A stretch of 31,828 nt of DNA. Origin: Ophiosphaerella korrae (taxonomy: Eukaryota; Ascomycota; Dothideomycetes; Pleosporales; Phaeosphaeriaceae). Below the pieces are notes generated by a model. The model searched no databases. It was not told the origin of the DNA and saw nothing but the letters and a program-made list of their open reading frames with translations. Location of the stretch: assembly GCA_028456385.1 (NCBI GenBank), contig JALNQF010000424.1, forward strand, positions 1-31,828, written 5' to 3'. Below, piece after piece: positions 21,560-31,828 of this stretch; the first letter of the stretch is position 1, and each line of letters opens with the position of its first letter. The translations under genes were made by a program, and so were the position numbers.

Positions 21560-24500
21560 TTAGTATCTAAGTACTAAGGCCTCTTTAGTTGTTTGTTTTT
21601 AGAGAAAATTAACTAAGTTCTTTTCTTTCTATTACTAATTCTCCTATTTACTTATAATACTTACTTGTTCCTTCTCCTATTTAAAATTTTTAGCTAATCT
21701 TTAGCTAAAATTAATCTCTTTATTAAGTTCCTTTTATATAAAGAATTTAAAGTTAGCTAGATTAAATTTAGGCTTTTATACTAGGATTTAAACTAATTAT
21801 AGCTAATAAGTTTATACTAGTAATAGTAAGTCCTATCTATATTATTCTTATACTTACTTACTTTACTTTCTAAATACTAGCTCTATTAGTACTAGTTTAT
21901 CTAATACTCTTTTAGGTTACTCTTTAGCGTTAAGTAAAGCTTACTCTTCTTTTTATCTAACTATAAAATCTTTAGCTTCTAGCTCTAAATTTTCTAAAAT
22001 ATCTATTAGTTCTTACTAGCTTTACTAGTAGAATTCTACTACTCTTACTCTTAGAGTGTAGTTTCTAAACTTTATACTATCTAGGTTAGTAAGCTAGTAC
22101 TATCTAGAGGGATATAACTAGACAACTTAATAAAGGCCCTTTTACTAAGGTTAGAGTTTCTACTATCTAGATTTATTCTAGTTGCTAAATAAGTCTTAGA
22201 CAAGTACTAATATTCCTTTAAGTATATCTTTTATACGTAACGTCCTTTTAGTATTAAACTATTCTTTACTTTCTTCTTTTAGCCTAATTATATAATCTAT
22301 AGCTTTTTAGAGTCTATTATTACGTTTATTAAACTACTAGGCTTATAATACTAAGAGCGTAGTAGTATTATAAACTTCTAACTATAGGAGGGTTTACTAT
22401 ATAGGGACGTAGAGTTTAATAGGTAGGACTTATTCCTAGTTATATATAAGGTATATTAGTGTTTCTCTAGTACTATATTTTATTATAACTTTATCTACCT
22501 ATAGCGCGTAGAGTAGATTATCTACCTAATTACTTTTAATCTTTTAGAGGGTAGCTACTAACTCTTTATAGCTTCTTTTAATTATTCCTTAGCTTTAAGA
22601 GTAATAAGTACTTCTAATAACTCTTTAGGTACTATATAAATAAGTAAAGTTAGCGACTAGTCCTTTATTTTCTAGTTCTCTATCTACTATTATTTTAAAT
22701 AGTACTCTTTATCTTAAGAATATATCTTGTTTTAAGAACTTTACAATAGCTTCTAATATATTAACTCTAAGAGCTTTAGCCTCTACGTATAAGCTTATAA
22801 AGTCTTAATATATAATTATATATCTTTTACCTCTTTTACTATTAGGTATATAAACTATATTTAGTATAATCTATTCTTATAGGACCTTAGGTCTCTAATT
22901 TAGGTATAGCTCTTCCTCTACTATCTAAGGTAAATAAAATTAATATTCTTAGTAAGATTTTACGTAAGTTTCTATATCTTTAAATATATTTAGCTAGTAA
23001 TATCGCGTCTAGATTTTTCGCTATATTCCTTCTTAGCCTTAGTATCTACTTTTATTATATAGTACCTTTAGAATCTCTAGCTACTTTTCTTTCTTATCTA
23101 CTACTCTTTTTAGTAAGTACTATTTAGAGCCTTTAGCCTATAAGAGTCTTTATATAACCTTATACTTTTACGTATTTCTATAAAGCTTTTAAGTATCTAT
23201 TCTACTTATTTTAGCTAAAGTTTGTAGCGTTACTAGCTATTTTATAATATTGCGTAGAAAAGGCGTTTCTAGAGTATCTAGTACGCTTAAGTCTATTTCT
23301 ATCTTTAAGTATATAAATTCTAGGTCCTAAAGGCTTATCTATAGTAAAATAAGAGTTATAGATCCTAAATAGTAGTCTATAAATTTTTCTACGTCTTCTT
23401 TAAGCTTTTTTAGTAGCTACTATCCTAGTAGCTCTAGTTACCTTAAGAGAGTATCTACTACTACGTTTTTTTTCTTAGCTACGTACTTTATATTAAATTC
23501 TTATATATTTAGAAAAGCGAGCTATCTTATAATTAGGGCTCCTAGGAGGTCGCTAGCGCTTTAATTAAGTTAATCTATAAGTATATAAGTGTCTATTTCT
23601 ACTATAAAATAAACTCTATAGATCTATAGGTAAAATTTCTTAAGTACTAGTAGTTTAGCTTTATACTTATATTTCCTAGAATCCTAGTTACGCTCTAAAA
23701 GTAACTATACTCTTAATTTATAGCGTACTACGTTCTAATAGCCTTTTAGGTTTTCTTACTAAAGTACTACGCCTTAACCTTTTTTACTTCTATTAACTAA
23801 TATAATAATTAGTCTAATAGGCTCGCTATAGTCTATAGAGACTAATACTAGTATACTAGTTAGTTAAGTTTTTAATTTATCTATAGTAAAAGAAGCATCT
23901 TAACTTTATTTAAATTCTTTATTCTTCTTTAGTAGCTTAAATAGTAGTATTACTATCTTAGTAAAACCTTTAATCTAGATTCTATAGTATACGTAAAAGC
24001 TAATAAATATTTAGACTTCTTTTAGAGATCTATAAGCTAGCTATTTAATTATCTTTTAAACCTTCTTATTAGCTAGGTGCTAGCTCTCTTTATCTACTAT
24101 ATACTTTATAATCTCTATAGAGTTGTAGTACTAATCTAATTTAAGACCTAAAGTAGTAGTACTAGCCCTCTTAAAGTTATATAAAACTTTATTTATATTA
24201 ATAATATGTTTACTAATAAACTTTTAGATCCTAGGTTCTAGTAAGTCTAAGTTATAGTCTATTTTTAGGCCTTTTACTACGATATTATCTATATATAATA
24301 TATAGCTAGTTAGAATTAATTCTTATAAGATTTTAGTTACTACTTATATAAACTTAGTAATAGAGTTTATAGTACTTATAAGTAGAGTATATTACTATAC
24401 TAGTTTATAAGTTAGTATATAAAATACTATAAGTAGTCTAGAGTCTTAATAGAGCTCTACTTAATTGTATCTAGAGAAGAAGTCTATTAGGGATACGACG

Positions 24501-26470
24501 TAGTAACTTGTAAATTCTTCTAAGAATTTATTTAGGTTTAGAGGTAAGTTAGCGTTTCTAATAGTTATACTATTAGTGCGCTAGGTATTATTAATAAGTT
24601 AGTATCCTTAGTCCTTTTTCTTTACTAAGAACTAGGGGTTACTATATAGGCTTTTACTTAATTCGAGGACTCTTTAGTCTAACTATTCTTAAATTATCTT
24701 GTTAACTACTTCTCTTAGTTTATAAGGTATAAGAAAGCTATCCTCTTTCTAAGCTTTGTAGGGTACTATATTAATTTAAACTAGTAGGATAACGTTAAGG
24801 TAGATATAGCCTAATTCTATAAAGTTAAAGCTTAACGTAGCTTTTTAATATAGAAAAACTTTAATTAGTATCTCTCTTTCTCTTAGCTATAGCTAGTTAG
24901 CGATCTTTATTTTTGCTAGCTATTTTTCTATAACCTAAGTACCTATAGAAAAAGGAGTAGTCTTATTAGTAATATATTATTAGAATTATCTCTAGCTTTA
25001 GTTATTGTTTACTAGCTACCTAAGTTCTACTCTTACTTTCTAGTCTAATCGACCCTCTACTTAGTAGGGCTATACTAAGGAGTTATAGACTAGCTATACT
25101 TTTTTACCTTTTAACTTATATATAGTATTTAGCTTAAATTATAGTTCTACCTTTAATAAGCTCTTAGGTATCTATTTTCTTCTTTCTACTTATTTCTATA
25201 TCTCTACAAGGTCTTCTAGGATTTCTAAGATACTTTTATCTAGAGAAATACTAGCTTATTTTATTATTATTAGATCTACCTATAGATTATTCTATAATTC
25301 TTAGTATAGATACTAGGTACTACTAATAGTTCTCTAGGCGTCTCTTTCTTATTTCTCTATTTTCTAGGTATCTATTTATAGAACTCTACTCCTAGTAGTA
25401 GAGTTCCTTACTAGTTTTTTTATTATTATTATATTTATCTATCCTATACTTCTTATTCTATTAAATATTACTATAAACTTTATAGAAGTATTTTAATTTT
25501 TTAACTAAACTTTATAGTATATTTAGCTATTATCTTCTTATTTAAAAGAGTATTAATAATCTATTATAAATAGGTTCCTAAAGATTATTAAGTAAGAGAG
25601 ACCTCTTATAATAAAGAAGTTAGACTAGACTTTAATACTTCTAATAATAACTAGTACGCCTTATATAATCTCTTTAAAGGACTCCTTTACTCTATTTATA
25701 GTAACTAGCTATACTCTAGCTATTTCTTTAGGTATAGAAGTTATACTTAAGCTAGTAGCTAGAGCTGTTTTAAGGTAAATTATATTAAGTTCTACTCCTA
25801 AGTTAAGTAGGGCTAGTAGTTTAGTCTTGTAGACTTAGATTATTACTTTTAAGTATTCTTTTCTAAGTCTTTTAATCTTACTAGGTTAGTTATATTCTAG
25901 GCGCTCTCTTACTACATTTATATTAGCTACAAAACTAGTAAGGCGTATAAGTATAATAGAGAGTACCTTAGTAGAGGAGCCTAAAGGTTTATAGGCTCTA
26001 TACTTAACAATTTTTCTATTTATAGCTTTTACTATTACTTAGTTAAGAATATTAGTATTTATTACGTATAGGTGTAGGCTATTCTAGGAGAGAGCTACTA
26101 GTAGTCTCTTAGGGCTCTAAAGCGTCTCTCCTAAGTCTTTAGTTATACTTACTATTACTCTTATATTTATAAACTCCTCTAACTTATCTACTATAAAAGT
26201 AGGCTTTATAAGCTTCTTAAGAAGGTCTAGTATATTAGCTAAGAGTATTTATATAAGTAGAGATACTAGCGCTTCTATAACTTTTTATATTACTTCTTTA
26301 GTATTTAGTTCTAGGGTATTAATCTACTTAAGCTTTTTTACGTAGTTCTTTTGTTTATCTATTTTTTTAAGAAGTTATTCTAGATCTATTTCTATTTCTA
26401 TATTATTAAATTAGGTCTACTTATATTTAAAGAATTTAGCCTCTTTTTTGTAATTGTTTTGCATAGCTAG
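21560..26470 (-). pseudogene. pol: C pol remnant: protease, RT, RNase H, integrase
   Basis: Minus strand. A possible start, ATG CAA AAC, lies near 26465. The protease region (about 25450-25860) has NLGVE at 25790-25804, from a DSGAE-type site with Asp to Asn. The RT active site at 24284-24295 reads YIDN, followed by IVVKG. RNase H lies near 23440-23760 and ends …KYVAKKKNVVVDTLS. The integrase core has its first Asp as Asn at 22859-22861, its second Asp kept at 22682-22684 (…IIVDRELENK…) and its Glu as Lys at 22577-22579 (…GIIKRSYKELV…). A charged C-terminal region follows (about 21600-22100). Stops are of the CAA/CAG origin. The lineage differs from A and B, and no chromodomain is evident. 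Confidence 0.88.
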
Positions 26471-28240
26471 AATAAGTACTAAAGGCTCTTAGGTCCTAAA
26501 CCCTACTATAGTAATATATATAGTTTTAGTAATATCTTCCTCTACTAAATCTCCTTTTATTTTTAGTTACTATATCTAGAATCTATTATATTCTTTTACG
26601 CTTACTATTCTATCTTCTTCTAAATTATCTATTATACTCTTAAGTAAGTTTATTACTACTATTATCTAAGGCTATACTAGCTATTATATTATAGGGTTTA
26701 GCGTTACCTAAGGGTCTATTTCTCTATACTTTAGGTCTCGTATTCTCTACTAGATATACTAGATTATTATATTATTCTAGTTACCTCTTACTCTAATCTA
26801 TTTAATAAACTCTTAGTAAGTTTACTCTATACCTTATTAGTATCTTCTAGTTTCTAGATTAAACTAAATCTATCTATTAAGTATTAAAGCTTTTCTTTCC
26901 TTATAGTTATTAACGTAGTAATTTAGGTCTCTATACTTAATATAACTATAAAAGTCTAAACTTATACCTACTACGTTATTCTAATACTAAGGTCTTATGT
27001 TATTCTAAAATAGTAGTAGAAGGTTTTTTTAAAATTATAGCCCTATCGCGAAAAGTATTACTAACTATAGGTTTACTATAGCCTAAGAGATCTATAGATA
27101 CTTATCTACCTTAATTCGTCTTTCTATAACTAAGTATACCTCTAGTAGCTAGATAAGTTCTTAGGCTCTAGCGTTTAGGTTATTTATAGCTATAAAAGTA
27201 ATTACTTAGAGTTTTATTATTTTAAAGTATTCTATAAGATTATTAACTTCTAATTACGTAACTTCTATTTCTAGAGGTATTTAGACTCCTCTCTATCTTT
27301 AAGTCTAGTTATAAGAGTTAGGTATAGGCTTTATATTAAGAGGCCTAAATATTCTTTTAGGTATTATATATAGCTATTTCCTATAGCTTACAAGCTTTAG
27401 TATGCTTATAGTTCTCTTAAAGGCTAGGTTAAAACGTTTTACTTATAGGTCTCTCTATACTAGCTAGTTAAAGTACTTCTAGATTATTTAAAAGTTAAAG
27501 TCTTTTATATTTTTATTGTTTAGGTTATATTTATTAAAGACTTTTTGTAGGTAGTACTTATTAAGTCCTTTTACTAGGTAGTATCTTTTTATAGCCTCTA
27601 TAATTATTCCTACTCTTTAGTACTTTATAAACTAAGAGCTAAAGTTATTAAAGTAGTCTTAGAGAGAGAGGTTGTCTATAAGTAAGTATTACTATAGCTA
27701 GGTTTAGAGTACTTCTTCTATCTCTTCTTATTATACCTTATTAGACTCTTAGAACCTATTTCTTATTACTTCTCTAACCTTTACTTAATCTTTAGCTTTC
27801 TCTACTTCTACGAACTTAGTTATACTTTATTTAATAATATCTTTTCTTATCCTATTACTAAACGTAATAACGTTATAGATTTAGTCTCTAATAAGCTATC
27901 TATAAAAGATTACTCGTTCCTTAATACTATCTAGAAACTCTATTATATTAGTACTAGTAAACTTAAACTTTTTGTCTATAAACAGGTTTTGTTTACTAAT
28001 ATATACTCTACTACTCTATTCTACTATTATTTTAATAGCTACTATAAGCTAGCTAAATATCTCTAAAGATATTTTAATTATTAGTTAGGGTATATTTAAG
28101 ATAGTAGAGCTATTGTCTATTATTAGTATACTAATTCTTTTAGGTATATTTTATAGTCCTTTAGGTGTTAAGTTTAAGAGTCTTAAGTTATATAAGGAAG
28201 TTCTTAGCTAGTAGAGAGATAGCCTTAGTATAGTCTCTTT
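26471..28240 (-). pseudogene. gag: C gag remnant
   Basis: Minus-strand frame upstream of pol with only Gln/Trp-type stops. Near 27970 it reads …FKFTSTNIIEFLDSIKERVI…, which resembles the start of Gag proteins of large fungal Ty3/gypsy elements. A further stretch near 27450-27650 (…YYLVKGLNKYYLQKVF…) looks like helical Gag sequence. No intact zinc knuckle was found. Function is inferred from position before protease and from this resemblance. Confidence 0.6.
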
Positions 28241-28677
28241 ATTAGATAATAGGTTAGATCTTATAGCTTAAGATTACTTTATAATATTCTTTCTTTTACT
28301 ACTCTCTTTATACGTTATTTATCTATAATTATAGTATACTACTTACTACTACTAAGCTATTTCTTCTTACTATACTACTTATTATTCTATTCTATCCTTA
28401 CTATTTTCTTACTAGTTATTTTTTCTATTTTAATATTCTTATTGTCTATACTTCTACTAGCTATTTATTAGGTACCTAAGGGCTTATTAGGAGCTTCTCT
28501 AATATTTCCTATTAGCCTCTTTATTTTTAGCTAGTTATACTACCTACCTTTTATACTACCTATAGCCCTTTAGGTCTTAGGCTCTATATATTTATAGTAT
28601 ATTCCTGTTTTTATACTTATACTTATACTATACCTATTCTTATATAAAATAAGTTAGCTTATCTTTAGTTTTATATA
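28241..28677. other. C leader, upstream of gag
   Basis: No domain is recognised. It contains a cctaagggcttattag motif at about 28475-28490, like that in the C LTR, and an inverted form near 28561. It is probably the 5' untranslated leader of C in minus sense. Confidence 0.45.
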
Positions 28678-28891
28678 TATACCTATTTTTATACTTATTT
28701 TTATACCTATTCTTATACCTATTCTTATACCTATTCTTATACCTATTCTTATACCTATTCTTATACTTATACCTATACCTATTCTTATACCTATTCCTAT
28801 ACTTATTCCTATACCTATTCTTGTACCTATACCTATACCTATTCCTATACCTATTCTTATACCTATCTATTCCTATATCTATTCCTATACC
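28678..28891. repeat. Short tandem repeat, acctat/acctattctt(at) units
   Basis: About 210 bp of 6-bp (acctat) and 12-bp (acctattcttat, acctattcctat) units. Several adjacent 12-bp units are identical. Differences between units are mostly C/T. A few more degenerate units precede it from about 28610. It lies in the 5' leader of C. In minus sense the units could read Val-Gln-Glu-Gln before RIP, or be non-coding. Confidence 0.93.
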
Positions 28892-28910
28892 TTACGCAAT
28901 AGTGCGTAAG
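28891..28910. repeat. Perfect 8-bp inverted repeat in the C leader
   Basis: Arms cttacgca and tgcgtaag are separated by atag. It follows the tandem repeat directly. It keeps a CA and a TG, which are rare in this window. It could be a binding site or an RNA hairpin near the start of the C transcript. Confidence 0.85.
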
Positions 28911-28963
28911 CTAGCGCTCCTAAGGCTAAGGTTATAGGTTTAAGTTTTACATTAGTTACTATT
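28911..28963 (-). other. C leader next to the 5' LTR (expected primer-binding site)
   Basis: In minus sense the LTR is followed by aatagtaactaatgtaaaac. A tRNA primer-binding site should begin here, but RIP has altered it too far to name the tRNA. Confidence 0.35.
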
Positions 28964-29233
28964 TATTATAAGGTTATATACTTAATATAGATTTAGGGCC
29001 TAAAGGCTTATTAGTCTTAAGGAACTTAAACTTTATTAGCTAAACTAACTCTAAATATTATTTATACTCCTATAGATTATATCTTACGACCTAAAGGCCT
29101 ATTAGCTATACTCTCTTTCTTACTTCTCCTTCTTAATAGTTCGCCTCCTTATAAGCCTTTAGTACTTATATTTTTCTAGTAACTACTTACCCCTTTTTTT
29201 TTACTATTCCTTTCTTTATAATACTCTACTATA
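28964..29233 (-). repeat. C 5' LTR
   Basis: 270-bp direct repeat of 18114-18383, with the same ends (tattataagg … ctctactata). Differences from the 3' copy are mainly C/T and G/A. Confidence 0.92.
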
Positions 29234-29238
29234 ATAGT
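29234..29238. repeat. Target-site duplication of element C, right copy (ATAG or ATAGT)
   Basis: Matches 18110-18114. The flanking B sequence continues from here into gag. Confidence 0.85.
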
Positions 29239-30250
29239 AGATTTATTTAGCTTATAGTAGTTTACATAAACTTATAAGTTACTATCTAGTTTAGCTATAA
29301 TTAGTAAGTTATTCTTAGCTAAGGAGCTATATTTACTAATAAAGCTCTTACTTTCTATTTCTTAGATATATTTCTAGATTACTTTATCTTATTTTTTAGT
29401 AAAAGAGTAAAGTTTAGTATCTAGGATTTTTACGCTAAGCTTAAAAGTAATTTCTAGGTTATATAGCTTATAAGAGAAAAGTTCCTTAGTAGCTTTTTTA
29501 TTAAAATAAAGTATTAGGTCCTAATATAGTTAGAGTAGTTCTATAAATAAGATATTCTTAAGCTCTACTATAAGTAGTAGCTTGTAAAATTACGCGTAAT
29601 CTACTTCTCTAGCTACTTTATAGTAGTACGTTAGTAGTAGTATTCTATTTAAAGTAAGTACTATAAGTATATATTTACTTCTTCTAGTAAAGGCTTTAAT
29701 TATATAATAACTAATAGTTTAAATATCTATTAATAAGTTCTATTTATACTTATTAAGGTACTTACTTAGAAGCCCTATAAGAGTAGATAATAGTTTAAGC
29801 GCTAGCTTCTTTAAGGCTATAGTAGAGTAATATCTAAGTATACTATAGTATACTACTAAGGGAATTTTATTAGTTATCTAGTAGTATTATTAGTAGTAAT
29901 TGTTAGGAAATAATAATATTCTATAGTAGTAGTTAGGTTTAATAGTATAGGCCTTATACTATAAAAATCCTAAAATAAGGTTAAATTAGCCTATATTTTT
30001 AATAATATAAGTAGAGGTCTATTTAATATATACGCCTACTTATAAGTAGAACTTAACCTAATACGTAATAGACTTAAATAGAGAACTATTATATCTTTTA
30101 TAGATAATAAGTTAAAGTAGCTAGATAGTTTATAATTTTATAGTCTTTTAAGTAAATTTTTAGTAAATAAAGTTTATATTAGCTTTATTATTAGCTAAGG
30201 TTCTAGCTATATAAAGTACTATAGGGTCTTTACTTAAAAAGCTAGTAAAT
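29238..30250 (-). pseudogene. pol: B pol remnant, 5' part: possible protease and RT N-terminus
   Basis: Minus-strand sequence leading into the RT. It reads …YSSLAKNNLLIIAKLDSNL-VYVNYYKLNKST at its left end, a degraded form of the conserved RT 'LRxCVDYRKLN' block. It then continues as IKD at 18113 once C is removed. A tentative protease site lies near 30180-30205 (…LANNKANINFI…), which fits a DSGAN-type motif only with several changes. Stops are Gln/Trp-derived. Confidence 0.82.
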
Positions 30251-31190
30251 AAGAATTAGTTTAGCTTAGCTTCTATTAGATTAGTTAGTAGTTTCTTATA
30301 CTAGACTATCTATATTCTATAAGTAAGTATATAAGATATAGCTATACTAGAAGTTATACTTTAGTAGTTAATTACGCTCTTCTAGTTTATATAATCTCTA
30401 GGTTAAGGCTTTAAGCTTAGAGAACGTTGTTTTCTAGATCCTAGTCTAAGTTAGGCTCTAGTTCTAGCTCTATATCTAGTTAAAGGTTATATTTAAAGAA
30501 TTAGTCTTCTATTTCTATATTTATTTTAGAGTCTATTACTATATAAGTAGCTATATAGTAGTTTATAGTATTAGTAAGTATTTTAGATCTAGTAGCTTTT
30601 ATTTATTTATAAGTAGTATAGTCTAGCTTCTTAATACCTATCTTTTTATATCCTTAGTATAAAATTATTTTAGAGTTTTTAGTTTTAATTATAGTAGCCT
30701 TTTTACTAGTTAGGTATATTCTTCTAAATACGCCTTCTAGCTATAGTTAATAGTATTTTAGTTCTTATAAAGTTATAGCTAGTTCTTCTTTAAAGTTTTA
30801 TATCTACGCTCTTAGTTTAGCTCTTATAAGTACTAAGGTATAAAGCTAGGTTTACTTAGGGCTTATATCTAAGTTATAATTATTTACTTTATTTTCTAAT
30901 ATTAAGATTATCTTTTAAAAATTAGTAAGGCTATTATAGATACTAGAGGTAGTACTAGTAGCTTTTCTAAGCTAGGGTTATAGCTTTTTTTAAAGGTAGA
31001 TATTATATAGCTATAAGTTCTATTATAGTTTAAGGCTAATATTATTAAATTTAGAGAGGAATTTAGCTTATACTAACTAGGTAGTTTTATAAATTAGTTA
31101 ATCTAGTCTAAATTTAGCTATTTCTAAGGTTTTATAATATACTTCTCTTAATCCTACTACGTCTATATTACTAAATTAGTAAAAAAGTAT
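30251..31190 (-). pseudogene. gag: B gag remnant
   Basis: Minus-strand frame of about 310 codons with only Gln/Trp-type stops. It includes …KTLEIAKFRLD… near 31110 and an acidic C-terminal part (…SKINIEIED…, …DIELELEPNLD…) near 30430-30560. No zinc knuckle is visible. It is called Gag from its place upstream of protease and RT, without a strong domain match. Confidence 0.55.
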
Positions 31191-31485
31191 AAAGAAATAT
31201 ATAAATTCTTTTTAGTATAAGTAAGTAATACTATTTAAAATAGTAAGGTATAAGTAAGCTAATCTTATATAGTAGCGTATAATAACGTTAGCTTAGGTTT
31301 ATAAGCTAATATATTTTTTTTTATTAGTAATAAAGTAATTATATATAGACTAGATAAAGGATATAATATCTATAAGGTGTCTTATACCTAAAAATTATAG
31401 AGGTTTTATAAAGTAGTCTTCTTATTCTTTATACTAGTAAAAATTAAAGGCTAGCTCTTAAATACTAGTTAAGAAAGAAGTTAGA
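31191..31485. other. Sequence between B gag and the A-type LTR
   Basis: About 300 bp with no recognised domain. It is expected to hold the B leader or part of its 5' LTR. I found no matching copy at B's left end. Confidence 0.4.
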
Positions 31486-31828
31486 TATTATAGGTGTAAT
31501 AGAAGGAATCGAGATAGAACTAATTAATACTAACTTAGGTACTAACGAGGTATAAGATAAGTAAAGTAATAACCTAGATTAGAAAACTATATATAACTAG
31601 GACACCTAGGGTAATCTATAATCTATTAACTCTTAGCGCTAATAGATTATAGATTAGAGTAATCTATAATCTATTAGTCTTAGTAACTATAGATTATAGA
31701 TTACGATAAGTATATAGATAGTAGAATATATATTATTAGGAGAGTATTAGTAATTTAATCTTTTAACTATAGAACGCTAATACAAGATAGTTATAAAATA
31801 TCTTCTATTATTTATAGTTATTATAGAT
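31486..31828 (+). repeat. A-family LTR, plus orientation, cut by the window end
   Basis: The reverse complement of the other A LTRs, starting tattataggtgtaatag. 343 of about 430 bp are present. The double hairpin is at 31612-31703. It differs from the A1/A2 LTRs by more than transitions, so it may be a subfamily member or an older copy. It could be the 5' LTR of a plus-strand A element beyond the window, or a solo LTR. No A-type polypurine tract precedes it, which argues against a 3' LTR. Confidence 0.9.

Larger units (their letters stand above)
18114..29233 (-). mobile_element. Element C: 11.1-kb RIP-degraded Ty3/gypsy element with an extra 3' region
   Basis: It is bounded by two 270-bp LTRs (18114-18383 and 28964-29233) and a 4-5-bp target duplication. 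On the minus strand the order is leader with short tandem repeats, gag, protease, RT, RNase H, integrase, an A36 run, about 3.1 kb of unrecognised coding-like sequence, polypurine tract, 3' LTR. The motif wording (…YIDNIVVKG…, …VEAKALRV…) differs from A and B and resembles a large fungal Ty3/gypsy lineage. It is inserted in the B RT. The two LTRs differ mainly by transitions. Confidence 0.93.
29238..31485 (-). mobile_element. Element B, segment 1 (gag to RT start)
   Basis: This is the 5' part of the oldest element, separated from segment 2 by the 11.1-kb element C. Its own 5' LTR was not recognised. It is either beyond the A-type LTR at 31486 or too degraded to match the left end. Confidence 0.8.

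Noticed and set aside
21523..28240. Element C as a LINE with a poly(A) tail at 21523-21558
   Set aside because: RT wording (YIDN), retropepsin-like site, integrase triad positions, LTRs, polypurine tract and target duplication all indicate Ty3/gypsy. No LINE endonuclease is seen.
28678..28891. Pro-Ile repeat protein on the plus strand
   Set aside because: The frame is open only because of the short repeat unit. No start or flanking coding sequence supports it, and all other C features are on the minus strand.
1..31828. A genetic code with TAA/TAG read as Gln, as in some ciliates
   Set aside because: Stops at Gln positions would fit, but Cys/His to Tyr, Asp to Asn, Glu to Lys and Gly to Arg/Ser changes at invariant sites show mutational decay. 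The A1/A2 differences are strand-symmetric transitions.
1..31828. tRNA, rRNA or host protein genes
   Set aside because: No cloverleaf with conserved loops, rRNA-like block or frame free of RIP-type stops outside the transposons was found on either strand.

Overview
The window is a gene-free, very AT-rich block of dead LTR retrotransposons. It carries the imprint of repeat-induced point mutation (RIP). TpA is everywhere and CpA/TpG are scarce. Former Gln codons are now TAA/TAG, Cys codons are TAC/TAT, Asp codons AAT and Gly codons AGx/AGA. This mutation pattern, with chromovirus-type Ty3/gypsy elements, points to a filamentous ascomycete (Pezizomycotina). The species cannot be told from the sequence. 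I found no host gene, tRNA, rRNA or CRISPR array.

Layout. Three Ty3/gypsy families are nested, all coded on the minus strand. Family A has two full-length copies: A1 (462-7495, 430-bp LTRs, target duplication TAAGT) and A2 (9815-16797, 429-bp LTRs, target duplication AAAGG). A further A-family LTR lies in the opposite orientation at 31486 and runs off the window. Family B is a chromodomain element, the oldest layer, now in three pieces: gag/protease/RT start at 29238-31485, RT core and RNase H at 16803-18113, and integrase, GPY/F module, chromodomain and a repeated tail at 7501-9809. Family C is a single 11.1-kb element (18114-29233, 270-bp LTRs). It holds gag, protease, RT, RNase H and integrase, plus about 3.1 kb of unrecognised, coding-like sequence between pol and the 3' LTR.

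History read from the sequence. C landed inside the B RT, in the conserved stretch leading to the 'TIKD' residues. A2 landed in B between RNase H and integrase. Taking out each insertion with one copy of its target duplication brings the B reading frame back into register. A1 landed to the left of B's tail. RIP then mutated all layers: the 5' and 3' LTRs of each element differ mainly by transitions.

Most worth checking: the extra 3' region of C, the paired hairpins kept in all five A LTRs, a conserved plus-strand frame at the 3' end of both A copies, and the short repeats in the C leader and at the left edge. All coding features here are pseudogenes, and their ends are approximate because frames were read by eye.
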